A stretch of DNA of 64,000 nt from Rotaria macrura (Eukaryota; Rotifera; Eurotatoria; Philodinida; Philodinidae). Location of the stretch: positions 1 to 64,000 of the forward strand of contig OENT01000284.1 of assembly GCA_900239685.1 (NCBI GenBank), written 5' to 3'. This document shows, piece by piece, positions 10,970 to 23,600 of the stretch. Both the position numbers and the translations under genes were made by a program. How positions within the stretch are numbered: the stretch's first letter is position 1; every line of letters starts with the position of its first letter. The notes below the pieces were generated by a model. The model had not been told where the DNA came from and did not search any database. It was given only the letters and a program-made list of their open reading frames with translations.

Positions 10970-12265
10970 TATTTGAACAGTGTCTCTTCTATTTATATTA
11001 AATCATAAACAAGAATTTCGCTTAATCTCAGAGATAAAAGTAACGTAACTTTAGACGCCTTGTAGTAGATCACCAGTACCATGCGAACAAATATTGTATG
11101 AAGGATTTAAAATTTTGTTATTTATATTATATCAATTACAAGAGTGACAAAAAATAGAACTTTGTATTCAGTGTTAACATACGTATGTTTATTTATAATA
11201 CCGATGAATTTTATTTTATTTTCTATATGAATAAAGTTTGATACATTAAATCTGTAAGATTGCGAAACAGATTTCGTTTCCATTTTATTAAAACAGAGTA
11301 ATACCTAGAAAACTTCAAAACATTTGTATGAAGAAAATGCGATCATATATTCATCTTGTCAGAAGAGCACTTGAATTTTATGAAAATTCAAAAGATTGAA
11401 CAATACACAAGTGTATGAAATGACAGGACATTGGCACATCCCATACTCCATACCTACCCACAAATTCAGGTCGTCCGAAGTTTAGAAGAGAATAATTTAT
11501 CAGGGATTTCGTTTTACCGTCATCCATCTTTTCATCGAATATTTGAAAATTAATTAGTTGTGCATAAGGAGAATAGAGATTAATAAAGATATATTCTTCT
11601 TTGCCTATTTACAGATTGACATAAACTAGACATCAATTTTTCTTGCTTGTGTCGTTAAATTAAGTTCAAACGTAGTATGAGATAACAGTATCCTAACAGT
11701 GTTTTCCATTTGTTAAATTACGATGAATATTAACAAATGGAATTCGTCAAACTCTTCTTTCGATTTCCTATGTGAATTTGTAGCCAATCCGATCAAACGA
11801 AAATTGCTTCCTAATGCAAGAACTATGACGAGAAATTCAATCGCATGAAAAGAAAAAGAGATAACTTTAATCGACACAGTTGGATGTGAATGTATTTTAT
11901 TTGCTAATTTATCGAAGATTGTAGTTCATCATTCAACGAATTACTTTTTTAACAGTTATATAAACACTGTTATACATTTTATATCATTCCTAATTATGAT
12001 TAAACTCTTTTTTCCCTTCCACTTTTTTATTGCTATTTTATCTGCTCACTGAAGCCATTAATATTTAAAAAAAAACAACTTCAAAATCTTTCTCGAGATG
12101 CTTGTGACTTTAACTAGTCACGACCTAAATATCATAGAAGACACGAGAGAGTTCTGAGGATTAACATGCATTCTTGGCAGATATGCTTGCAGAGTTCGAT
12201 CGATGAATATAGTTATTATTAACAGTGTATTTCTTGTATCTCTCCGGTCGATGCATGTATCTAAT
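10970..12265. other. Convergent intergenic region between USP and AIG1-like genes
   Basis: Holds the 3' ends of both flanking genes: AATAAA at 11230-11235 for the plus-strand USP, and TTTATT near 12026, a minus-strand AATAAA, for the AIG1-like gene. I see no coding region or RNA gene. Confidence 0.5.
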
Positions 12266-13141
12266 TCATCGAGAACTTGCAAGATATGAGAGATTCCAGA
12301 TAGCAACTAACACAGATAAAATGACAGTCATTACACCTAAAGCCTTCCAATCGATTGGTTGCATGTCGGTCACTTGTGATTCAATGTAATCTAAACGCCA
12401 GCCGATCCATGGACTCTCATTATATTTCAGTGGTGGATGAATACAATGTGATCGAAATTGTCGCTTGAAAAATAATTGATCGCGTACAAAGCCTAATAAC
12501 CGCAATACAATCATAGCTAATGGAATACAAAAATAGAGAATCCATTGCCAAATAGACCATGGATCACCATATGGGTGACGACCCCGAGTCTGTGCAACAA
12601 AGAGCCAATAATTGACAAAATATAGTAAGCAGAAGTCGAGAACGACAAACGGTGTAGTTTTTATATCGCGTTTGGTGTTTTGTGGAACAAAAAAATGTTC
12701 TGCCAAGCTATACCAGAAAGGCATCAAATGAATAAACCATAATGAATCGGTATAATGTGGACAATGATTATTCCTAGCACAATCGACGAAAAATAATATG
12801 TGAAACAGGAAACTCATTCCGATGCTCGTTGAAAAAAATAAGCAAAAGAATCGATCGATATGTATTCTGAAGATTTTAATCTTAGAATCATTGATACCTC
12901 TGAAAATCAGAGTGATGTCAAATAGTAAAGCTGACAACATATACAAGGCTAACGTTGCTAGAATCCATGTTGTCATGTAGCGAAAACGCCAACCGGGACC
13001 AGGTAATTCTTGACTAGAGCTATGGTTACCTGGTGGTCGAAAAGATGAAGCAAAGCCGACCAATTGAATAATGACCATTGCTCCATGATAAAGAACATGA
13101 AGTAAATGAAGCCGGATCGGATAAGTTCTGTGCAATTTCAT
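12266..13141 (-). CDS. FAR-17a/AIG1-like multi-pass membrane protein
   Basis: A single exon encodes 291 residues with about six hydrophobic segments. The layout fits the FAR-17a/AIG1 (androgen-induced gene 1/ADTRP) family: an N-terminal helix, then WRFRYMTTW starting the second helix, FIHLMPF in the middle, and an aromatic HPYGDPW loop before the last helices. In AIG1 and ADTRP the catalytic pair is a Thr and a His. The matching candidates here are T57/T58 and H138. Family members hydrolyse fatty acid esters of hydroxy fatty acids in membranes; that activity is inferred. The C-terminal extension with one further helix (about 270-286) is longer than in the human proteins. The gene is transcribed divergently from the secreted-protein gene at 13828. 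A generic multi-pass protein is the fallback identity. Confidence 0.7.
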   Translation of the reverse strand: MKLHRTYPIRLHLLHVLYHGAMVIIQLVGFASSFRPPGNHSSSQELPGPGWRFRYMTTWILATLALYMLSALLFDITLIFRGINDSKIKIFRIHIDRFFCLFFSTSIGMSFLFHILFFVDCARNNHCPHYTDSLWFIHLMPFWYSLAEHFFVPQNTKRDIKTTPFVVLDFCLLYFVNYWLFVAQTRGRHPYGDPWSIWQWILYFCIPLAMIVLRLLGFVRDQLFFKRQFRSHCIHPPLKYNESPWIGWRLDYIESQVTDMQPIDWKALGVMTVILSVLVAIWNLSYLASSR

Positions 13142-13827
13142 CGTTGTACTATTCTTAATCTAAACGTGAGTATATTTTTTGCTCAAAAGAAAATTGAACA
13201 ATGAGAAAAGTTTGGCTTAGAAATATTTTAAGATTGACAAAGATTAGAGAGAAATTTTTAAAAGATGTAGATTCTTTTCGCCCGTCATACAATTGTACTG
13301 GTTGCCACCTTATCTTTTGTTTATCAGGACACGTCGTCACGATGATAAAATGGTAAGGCAGCTATCAGAAAATTAGATTGATATTTTCATTTCGTACATG
13401 AATAAATGAAAACCTATTGTTGTTTCAATTTTGCCTCGTTTATGTTGCGCTTGCATATAGGATGCATGAAGAGTCGATTCGAGCACGATCTTATTCATTT
13501 ATGGGGTGACTACGAGTGTGCTCTTTGGCCACAGATGACAATACTTTTCGTCCTTATGGAATTAAATCTCTATTTTCTAGTAATTTTTCAACTGAATTCA
13601 AAATCTGTTACAACTGTTCAGCTACTGATTAGATTTTATATCGCTTATACGCAAAACCATTGAAATGCTAATGCTTACTCTCTTTTTATTGCTAGCATAA
13701 AGTTGTTTTTTATCAGCATAAGAAAAGAATCAACAGCATGGCCAATCTTTACATTCAACAAACAGATGTATCTATAAAAGAAAGATAAAAATGCACTTTC
13801 ATGAAACACGTTTTTATCTAAACCAAG
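13142..13827. other. Divergent promoter region
   Basis: About 690 bases separate the start codons of the AIG1-like (minus) and secreted-protein (plus) genes, so both promoters should lie here. An open frame at 13406-13663 has no recognisable domain. No TATA or other clear element can be assigned. Confidence 0.45.
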
Positions 13828-14920
13828 ATGCAGCAACTGCACGTTATCATAGTGGTACTCGTTCTTCTCTCATCGTTCCATTGTTTTCAAACAACAATAG
13901 CAGGCTACTTTGCCGTGCGAACATTTCAAGGGTATGAATTAAATATTTTAGAACAATACTATTGAATATCGTCATGTATATGATAGGAATTCTCCACTAT
14001 ATGGAAGTATATTTTCCTATCAACCAACATCATCGAAATTTTCATTCTTCGCAAATTTTTCATTTCACATCGATGACAATGATACTTATTTGTACTATTT
14101 TGAACCGGGACCGGTGGCTATCGTAAAGAATACTTCGTCAATCATCTATATGCCTGTACAATGTGGAACGGCCTTTCAACGCCTATTTTTACTTGCATTT
14201 GATATGGAAAAAAAAGCGTACAAACAGAGTAATTGGATTTTAGACGATGGAGGATTTGCCTATTTATTTCACGATCCGATTCGCGAACGTCTATTTGGAT
14301 TACGAGATGTAAGCACATTTACACTGATCATCGAAGAATACGATCTAACTACATTGAATGCAGTTCGGAAATATACTCAACAAGACGGCGAGCAATATGC
14401 TTTTCCGTATGGTGGATGTGCTGTATTTGACTACGAAGAAAATTGGCTTGTTGAAGTTCGAACACGTTTCGAAAATCCCAGCGTGAATGCGTACTACATC
14501 AAAATGGATTTGAATCTTGTTGGCAAAAAAGATGATATTGTGACTGAATTTCATCTACTGCCCAACGTTGGTAATCTTTGCTCGATGACTTACGATAAGA
14601 AGACAAAACTTATACTGGCCACATGGCAACATGGATCGATTGACCGTGATCTCGTCATGCTCTATATGAATCCTTATACTAGTGCATTCAGCAATCAAAC
14701 ACTTCTTTTAAAGACACCCAAGGACACTGTGGTCGAATCTACACAGGCCATTTTCGATGAACAAACTCACCAAGTACTTTTCGTTGTCGAACATCAACAA
14801 GATAGTACATTCGATTCTACGTATTGGATCATGTTGGTAGACTTTGATACGATGAAAGTGAACATGAAAAAACAAGTTACTGAACCGTACTTTGACGTAT
14901 GGGAATTGTTTATTGTATAG
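13828..14920 (+). CDS. Secreted propeller-like protein of unknown function
   Basis: Exons 13828-13931 and 13987-14920, joined across a 55-nt GT-AG intron that restores a Gly codon, encode 345 residues. The N-terminus is a signal peptide: a hydrophobic core of V/L/I from residue 5, with a likely cut after TTIA near residue 29. The rest lacks membrane segments and repeats a pattern of short hydrophobic strands, turn residues and aspartates, as in lactonase or YVTN-type beta-propellers. Cysteines in VQCGT, GGCAV and NLCSM could form disulfides outside the cell. I do not recognise a named family. The first exon is too short to appear as a long open frame, but its signal peptide and the matching phase support it. 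AATAAA lies at 15063-15068. Confidence 0.75.
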
Positions 14921-15940
14921 TAGAAATCTTTTGAAAAAGACAGGCCTTTAGTAGTACGCATTTACAAAATATAGTAATCTAACTCATCTATCTGCTAAGA
15001 AGAAGAGTTCACAATACTTGTTGAAGGGGTAGACGGGGAGGGGCTTGGTTTCACACGGCCAAAATAAAATTTCTCATTCAAAAAGTTAACGGCGGCTCAT
15101 AGACGAAAAACTTTCTTCGAATGTTTGCCTTCGATTTACGTTCCTGTCAAAGACATATAACTACGTAGAGAGAAGCGTGAGATGAACGAATCTGTGTATT
15201 AAACAACAAATAATAATTATAAAATCCCGATGTTTCTTCGGGTTCGACATCAATAAACATCGAAAATCAACGCTAATGAAGTTGAGACCATTCACGTGTA
15301 TTGCTATATCTTTATCATTGGAATAACAGATGTTGCATGTACAACCATAGTTAACAGTTTGCAATTAGTAATCTACGTAAATCTCTATTGAATATTGAAA
15401 ACTTAAAAAATGAACCTAAACAGATGACGAGAAGAGGTGAAGCTACAAAAACCACATATTACCTATGTGTTACCACTTTCGTCACCAAGCTAACGATTTA
15501 TTGATTACAACAATAGTTTTTAACTAAAAAGATGCTTATATTCTTGAAACGAATCTGAGTTTGCATTTATGTTCAAAGTTAAATTTAACGCCGGTTCGTA
15601 TTCTTCTAGAGACTGCAATCGACGAATTTCTGTATTTTTGTTGTCAAATTCTTTACCATTTTTCTAACCTTTATCGAACTGGTTCAAATAATTCGTTTGT
15701 TTGTTTCAAATTATTTTCTAGTCTTTCTAATTACAAATCATTCTATTTTGATGATCTTGAGAGTCACTGTAATAGAGGAGTTCTAGTATGCATTAGAGTA
15801 AATGAATCATCAACAATTAATCATGAATGAAAATTTACAGAAGAATGTTGCATTAATCTGTGCACAAAATTGATCATAAAATGGCAAATATGAAAGAGAT
15901 TATGCAGAAATGAATATAATTTTTCGACACTTATATGCAT
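14921..15940. other. Intergenic region before tRNA-Ile
   Basis: No supported gene. One GC-richer patch (about 15020-15060) stands out mildly from the AT-rich background. Open frames at 15161-15364 (minus) and 15561-15830 (plus) show no domain. Confidence 0.45.
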
Positions 15941-16014
15941 GGTCCCTTAGCTCAGCTGGTTAGAGCGCCGTGCTAATAACGCGGAGGTCATGAGTTCGAT
16001 CCTCATAGGGACCA
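15941..16014 (+). tRNA. tRNA-Ile (anticodon AAT)
   Basis: The 74-base gene folds as a cloverleaf. The acceptor stem pairs GGTCCCT with AGGGACC and the discriminator base is A. The anticodon stem CCGTG/CGCGG holds the loop CTAATAA with AAT at 15975-15977. Internal promoters are present: the A box TAGCTCAGCTGG and the B box GTTCGATCC. A T-run at 16017-16021 serves as Pol III terminator. No intron. Identical in sequence to the copy at 33520. Confidence 0.97.
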
Positions 16015-17674
16015 GACTTTTTGTTCCGTCTATTTTTTCTTCTACAGAATTTGTATTCCATCTCATAATGACCTCATTTTATCCAAGAAGAAATTATATT
16101 TTTTAACAATCACAATGTTTTTATTCATTTTTATCAACTGTCGTGAAATGTTAACTGTATCCAATTATATTTTTCAAGTACCAAATGAAAAAAAAAATGG
16201 GATGAGAATTTATGATTTGTGTTTTTATTCTCTCAACATTTATTTCGTTTACATCATCCCATATCTTTACATGACTCGTAAAAATAAAAAATGAAAGCAA
16301 GCAACGTTCTTGCTATTGGTCAACTTAAATTGCTTATCTCAAGTTATGACCGATTACAATTCGAAAAAAATCAATCATAACAAAGAAATATTATCAAAGA
16401 GATATTGTACTTTCTATGAAACAAACCATAACAGTTTCAATGCCTATAATATGAAGTCATTTCGAAACGAACTTTGACGCCACCTATATTTTTAAATGTT
16501 GAAAAAACAGAACAAGTTAAGATATGACTATTTTCGTTTCAATTCGTTTCATTAAAGTCAGGCATCTCAAAACAGAATTGTTTGATAAAAGTATGTGGAC
16601 TTTCAAGTTCGTCATTTGTTTTGTGACAACACTTTTCCAATATCATATTCATCGTAGTCAAAGGAAAGCTTCGAGTATCATGTAAAGTAAATAGATTGTA
16701 GTTAAATTTTTCTAGCGTTTAAAACGATGATGAGGTAATGTTTCGTATAAATTTAGAACATATTGTTTAATCGTTCTCGTGGAGAATGATCTTGCTGATC
16801 ATTATATCATATCCATGAATATGTTTAACCGCCACGATGAACTGTTTTCAGTTGATAGGGGAAGATATATCTTGAAAGCTGTTATAGTGATGAGATACAA
16901 ACAGACGCGTTCTAGAAGATGTAATGATCGCTGTTTTTAATCTTTCTTTTCAAAAAGGAAAAGAATTCGGTTGATAAGACTAGTAGCGTTCATGTTACCG
17001 TTGGTTTTAGATTACTTTTTCAGATTGTTTCAAATGTTCGCCCAGTGTATTTGATAACTGAATAATACAATGAGAGCACGAATTTTACAAATGTAATAGA
17101 TTTTTAGGAAATACTGCCAGATTGATATTTAGTTTTATTTTCACGATAGACTTTATCTATTTTTGTAAACGCCTCATCATCACAGGTGATTCATATTATT
17201 TTTGTAAACGCCTCATCATCGCAGGTGATTCATATTATTTTTGTTCGCAAAAATATTCATTCGTGCGTATTTTTCACAAACCTTCTCAAAGTTAACATTG
17301 AAAAGAAATTCATTGAAGTTACTGATGAAAAATCATTTTTAACTGAAAGAGATTCAAAACAAAATATAATTGTCACGTTATACGTTGCCGCACCGCATGG
17401 GTTGTTGTATGTAAAACGACATCCTAGAGACCGAATGTATAGAGGTCGTACATATGTCTTTTTCTATAGTCGTAAAAATTTCTCTTTAATAAGTAAAGGA
17501 TTTTTATAATTATTTTTGTCTAAAATATAATTAATATTCATTTTTTCATTTCATCGACGGTAACTATAGTAACAAGGTCAGACAAGAAATTTGAATGAAT
17601 AGAATTGCGGTTAAGAAAGGAAAGAAAAATATTTAATGGTGCTAGAAGTTGAATCATAAAACATAGAACTTAAT
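16015..17674. other. Intergenic region upstream of the CEP152-like gene
   Basis: No supported gene. It contains the 39-bp direct duplication at 17158-17235. An open frame of 107 codons (17186-17509) begins inside that duplication and has no recognisable domain. The promoter of the CEP152-like gene should lie in the last part. Confidence 0.45.
17158..17235 (+). repeat. 39-bp direct tandem duplication
   Basis: Two adjacent 39-bp copies beginning TATTTTTGTAAACGCCTCAT differ at one base (CACAGG versus CGCAGG), and a partial third copy follows (TATTTTTGT). The near identity points to a recent duplication. The function is unknown. Confidence 0.9.
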
Positions 17675-20600
17675 ATGGAATTTAATTCGGGTGTTAGTAT
17701 GTTTTTACCCGATACAATCGGCCTTAATGAAAATGATTTCGATGAAGAAGAAGATCATGAAGACATTGTTCATGAGCAAACAAATCAAAATGAGGTATGC
17801 TAATTAGATTTCTCATGATACAAGAGACAATATCATGTTACTTTTTCTTCTGTTAAAAAAAAATAGATCGTCGAATTGATTATGGCTGCTTTTGAAGGAC
17901 ATGAGGAGCCATCCGATGGCGAAGAAGAAGAAGAAGAAGATGACGATGATGATGAATCATTGAACACATCTAATTCAAGTCATATGATTGTTAACGAACA
18001 TGAACTTTTAAACACAAACAATAATAATAATAATAACGTCAACGAGCATTATATTCAGCAGCAGCAACACGAGTAAGATGTCATTATAGAATTTGTTGAA
18101 AAATATGTTTTATCGAATATAATATAGTTTTTGATCCCTACGAGTTGAACAGAATATAAATTGATCTTCTTTCAAATAGTTAGTTAATTAACAAAATATT
18201 TCCATGCAGATCGACAGAATGAGGTTCATACTTGCATTTAGAAAAAAATTGAAGTTGACTAGTCATTGACGCAGTCAACTAGTAATTCAATATTATGTAC
18301 AGTAGAATAAATTTGATAAGAGAAATATAGGATTGAAATGAATTATTATCTAAGGAAACATTATTTAAATATACAGAGGATTATTATATATTAAAGGATA
18401 GAGTTAATGGCTTTTAAGAAACCGCTAGATTCAAAGTTTCACATAGATCACGTTTATATCTACAGTTCTAAGAAAAAAAATACTCCGTGAGAACATTCGT
18501 TTTCTGTTTTAACTATTGAACATTTTATCAGTTATAAGTACGATTATTACATCTAAATTTCTTTTCATTTTATTTGTGAATTTAGTTTACTTCATCGAAA
18601 TCATGTATTTAAACAACCATTATATTCTACTCCAGCTGTCTCTACTCCTCCACCATTAGTTCCACCATCCGCTTCAACAGACGTTCGTCGAGTATGTAAT
18701 TCATTTATCTTAGTTTCTTTTAGTATATATATCATTCGATTGATGTTTATCTAGTTTGATGATCATTCTCAGTATACATATCCACGTTATCAACAATTCG
18801 ATGAACATAATAATACCGAACAAGACATATTATTTAGTTCGAAAAGTCCTGCTCTAGTTCATTATCAAAATAAAAATCGTCAAACAAACAATAATAATAA
18901 TAATAATAATAATAACAATAATAATAATACAGCATCAACAGGTGTTCAATATTTTGATTCATTACCAACAATCGATCTAATCGATCCCATGCAAGCACAA
19001 TTTATGTATCAAACATCATCGACAAATTCATCGGATACACAAAATCAATTACATAAATTTCGTATCCTATGTAATGTAAAAGAACGAAAAATAACTGAAC
19101 TTGAAAATCGTCTAACTGAATATCATGAAAAATATAATAGTGATTTACGTGTACTTAAACATAAAATTGAATTAAGTGAAAGTAATAATTAAGGAACATA
19201 GATAATCTACTTTCTTCTATTCATTCATGTTCAATAACTTTCTATTTTTCTTCACCTAGGAGCTAAATATGATTGTGAACAACGTTATCAATCCATAACA
19301 CGACAATGTGAAGAATTAATTGAAACAAATAATCAATTACAACGAACAACCAAAGATGCAGAATTAAGAATACAACAATTAGATTCAAATAAAACACAAG
19401 TATGACTGATAAATAATCTGTTTTTTTGCAGTTTTTTATCTAAATATTGAAATATGTTTTTTTTTGAATAGCTTGAAAAAAAACTAGATGAAGCTGAATC
19501 ATTGATTGATTCACTTCATAGAAAAGTTAATGAATTACAACGATTTGAATCTATTGCACGTACACAACAAGATTGTGAACTTCTTCTAGCAAGTACACGT
19601 GAAAAACATGAACAAGAAATGATAAATCTTAATGAAAAATTACAACTAACGCAAATGAATTTACAAGAAAAGGTATGATGATGAAAATTCCATTGCATTA
19701 AATGACCGATTTTTATTGTGAAATATCATGTTATAGAGAGCATTCATTGCCTATCGAATACTATATGCATGTATATACATATATGTGAAACTGACTTACA
19801 ATTAAACTCTAACCTTCTAAGAAGCCATATATCACTTGAGAGGTATCATAACTAATGCGGATAGTATGAATAAGTATATTCCTAGTTAAACCAATGAATT
19901 ATTTCAATAAAAAAACTTTATCTATTCATCTTTCTCATATATACATTTTACTATGCAAATACTAAACATACTTCGATTTTACTCATAAGAGCATCCATAA
20001 AATTTTCACATAACTGTTGCACTATCAAGGTCGATGGTCGAACCAATAGAAGTATGTCACTATTAAATCAACGCTCTCTAAAATGTCGAAATTAGAATAA
20101 AACAGAACATGTTTGCTTTTTGGAGAATGTTCTTTTGAATGGATATTCATTTATTTGTTGATAATCCCATAAATGTATTATACGATTTGATTATATTCAA
20201 AGTTTCCTAAATTGCCAAGAAAACTTTCCACACTTGGATTTTTAGATGTTCGCCTCTATAATTCTATCAGATTACATATAGATTCATCGAATCCCTATGT
20301 TCTGTTATGAGAAACTTTTCTCCAGAGAAATATCTCATGCTGAGTTCATGTAATTATTTTTTTTATTGATAAGAATCGAAAAATTGACCTTCTCAAGGCA
20401 ATAGTAGGTCGAATTGGCTATGATGCACTTCAATTTTCGAGGGCAATCAAGTTTTAGACCTTGAAGATACGAATTTATAAAGGGAAATTGTACGATTCAA
20501 TACGTGTGTCATCAAAATTAGTTTTTTGAAAAATATTGATGTCCCATAATCTAAGAAGAACTTTGAACTTTAGATAAGATAGATGAAATTTGTATCTACT

Positions 20601-23600
20601 TTGCTACAATGTATTGGATCAAATTACTTCTTTATCGGTTGTATAAATTGACTTAAGGCTAAAAGGTGTATACTATTCGATAGGCAATGAGTTACTCTAC
20701 GTAATGGTGTAGATGACTTCTGTATATATATAAACGGTCGTCATCGTATCCAATGAAGAATCCTTTTAAAGTCAACTTCTTTTTCGATGTTTAGACAATT
20801 GAAGTTGATGAGCTTCGTGTACAATTAGAAACTGCTTGCAAAAATAATGAAAAGGTAAAAAGAAAACAAAACGTTTAACAAATATAATTCTATATATTTA
20901 TTCTAGGCTATTTTTGAACGAATGGAAACAATTAGTCATTTAAATCAACAATTACATGATTGTCAAAGACAATATACTGATTTATTAACAAGTAAATCAA
21001 TGGATACATTTAATCAGACGGAAACCAAACGACAATTAAATCGTATGACGGAAGATAAAGAAAAACTTGAAAATACATGCGAAGATTTACAGGTAATTTT
21101 AGAATTGTTGTGCAATGGTATAAGTAGAACAATTCGAAATCCAATGCACATAGATTAACTATCCTTCAAGATAAATACTGACACAAATTTGTGTTTATTC
21201 TAGCTAACGAACCATAAGTCTTACGAAAGACTTCATGTTGAATAATACTTATTATTCGTACCTACGTTTTGAACCTATACAGTTTACATAGTGTAGAGTC
21301 TTAAGCGAGTTTATTTTCAGTGATATTAGAAACTAGGCTATAATTCAGATCACTCGCTTATGAATTGTCATAGTAGCTTATTCAACTTTTCTGAGTAGAA
21401 CCGAATCTTTTATATTCTTATAATCATTGTCATCACTTTTCGAAATCATACTATTCGACTCATATATCGAAAACTAATATTTACTAATGAGACACTAGCT
21501 ACTGCTACACAACAGGTTATATCGTTTATCTTAAGCTTCAGAGCAATTCTATTACAAACCTATGTACTTTATGTCATATGTCGATGAAATTAAAGTAAAT
21601 GTGTTGTTTTACTTTTCGTATTGTCGTTGTGTTTGAAGCATGTCGAACAGTTTTCATAGTCTCAGTGCTTATAATAATGACAGTGCATATGAATCGAATC
21701 TCTTACTGACTACTATACTTCTTAAATGGTAAAACTAACGATGAAAACGTTTCAAGATAAACGTAAAGTTTGAACAAAATCATCTCTGATAAGATAAAGC
21801 TATGAAAAATAGAAGGTAAACATTTAATTTACTATAAAAGATACGTGGTTACCTAGGTCTGACATTGTAATAAAAGAAATAAGAAAGAATCGATTTGAGA
21901 TGTGACTGACAAAGCATAAATACTAAATATGGGATTATAATTGACGTGCGAATACATAGCTAGGTACTTTTGTTTTGTTCGTTTATTCTATCATAACAAA
22001 TAAAACGAGAGATAAAAAACACAATTATTTGAGATACGAACGGAACAGAACTAAACGATTTTGACACAGCGGAAAACTGACTCATAACATCAGCCGATCT
22101 TCATGATGACAACAAACTGGGTAGGTTATATTGAGTTATTCACAAAGATTGAAACATGTAAATTACTTGGAATCCTCAAATTGGAATTCGATGTGTTCTT
22201 TACATTAAAATTAAATACTATTCATGTACATGAAAGATTCAGGTTTTAGTTATTTTTACACTACTCTTCGAAACAAATTCAACGTATACTTATAGTTCAT
22301 TACTGTATGTCATAGCATGGTAACAGTAGATCAATAATACAATTCACGATCCTCTCCTTCATGCTATGAAGACATCAAAGTTGAAAATAAGTTTTCCTTT
22401 GTAATATAACTAATTTCACAGAAGTCAGTTCTAACAAGACAAATGAAATATTTTCTCTCATATGCATGATAATTTCACCATAGTGTGAGTCCTAAAACAA
22501 ATATTATCGGGATAGGAGCTTTTATGAGAAAACCACTTGTCAGGATTTTGTACTGTCTTATATAGGCTGTTTCTTATATATTACCAAAGCCGATGTGGAA
22601 GGAATAGACTGCATTATTTTTTTTTAATAAGAATCCTTTCTGATAGAGAATTAATATTGAAATGTTTCAGTGTTTCATCGAGAAGTTCTGCTTTGAACAC
22701 AGTGCTAATTTTCTCTCCAGGATTTGTTTCCATGATTACTTTCAATGGGCTATGGGAGGAACATACCAATAATTTTGATTCGATAGTATATTATTTGTAT
22801 TTCGTTTTCTAGTCTGAAATTCGAACATTACGTGAACGTCTTGGTATAGCCGAACATGAAGTGAATAAAGATCTATTTGGAATATCCAATATAAGTGTTA
22901 ATGAATTATCAAGGTTTAACAATGAGAAAAATATTTAGACATTTTTTTTGAAAATTATTCTCGTATTTATTTAGTCTGAATCGACAAGTTGTGCCACATA
23001 ATTCAACGAGTCTTGATGATAATCAAAATGAATCTTTACTAAATGAAAATCATCATTTAAAAGAACGTATTGATGAATTTGCATCAAATGAAAAAAATCT
23101 TATTCAAATAAATGAAGATTTACAACGGCAAATTCATGAATTGTCGCATAAAGAAACTATGGAATCGGATGAAAATATCATTAGCAATAGTATACATATG
23201 GAACAAATACATAGTTTAACAAAAGAAATTGAACAACTAAGAAAAGATTATTCTAGTTTAGAAGAGAAATATACTTTTGAAAAACATGAATTACAAGCAG
23301 TTATCGAACGATTGCGTGAAGATATTGTTGATTTAGATAAAACAAAACAGCTGTATATAGGTATGAAATCAATACATTAAAAAGAATAGTTTGTTCGACT
23401 ACTCATCGAGTTATACTTGCTACATTTGATATGACTTAGATCAGAATCATATCGTACAAAATTCTAATTTTACAATGTAATCTTCTATTATCAATTCATT
23501 TACAGTTCTTCTAACATGCTAAAATTTATTTCGGTCAACATAGCAACGCTATAATTGATTTCATGAGAGTTTATGAAACTGCTTCGGAAGTTTATTTTTG

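Noticed and set aside
17186..17509. 107-codon plus-strand open frame before the CEP152-like gene
   Set aside because: Starts inside the 39-bp duplication and has no recognisable domain, signal or splice continuation.
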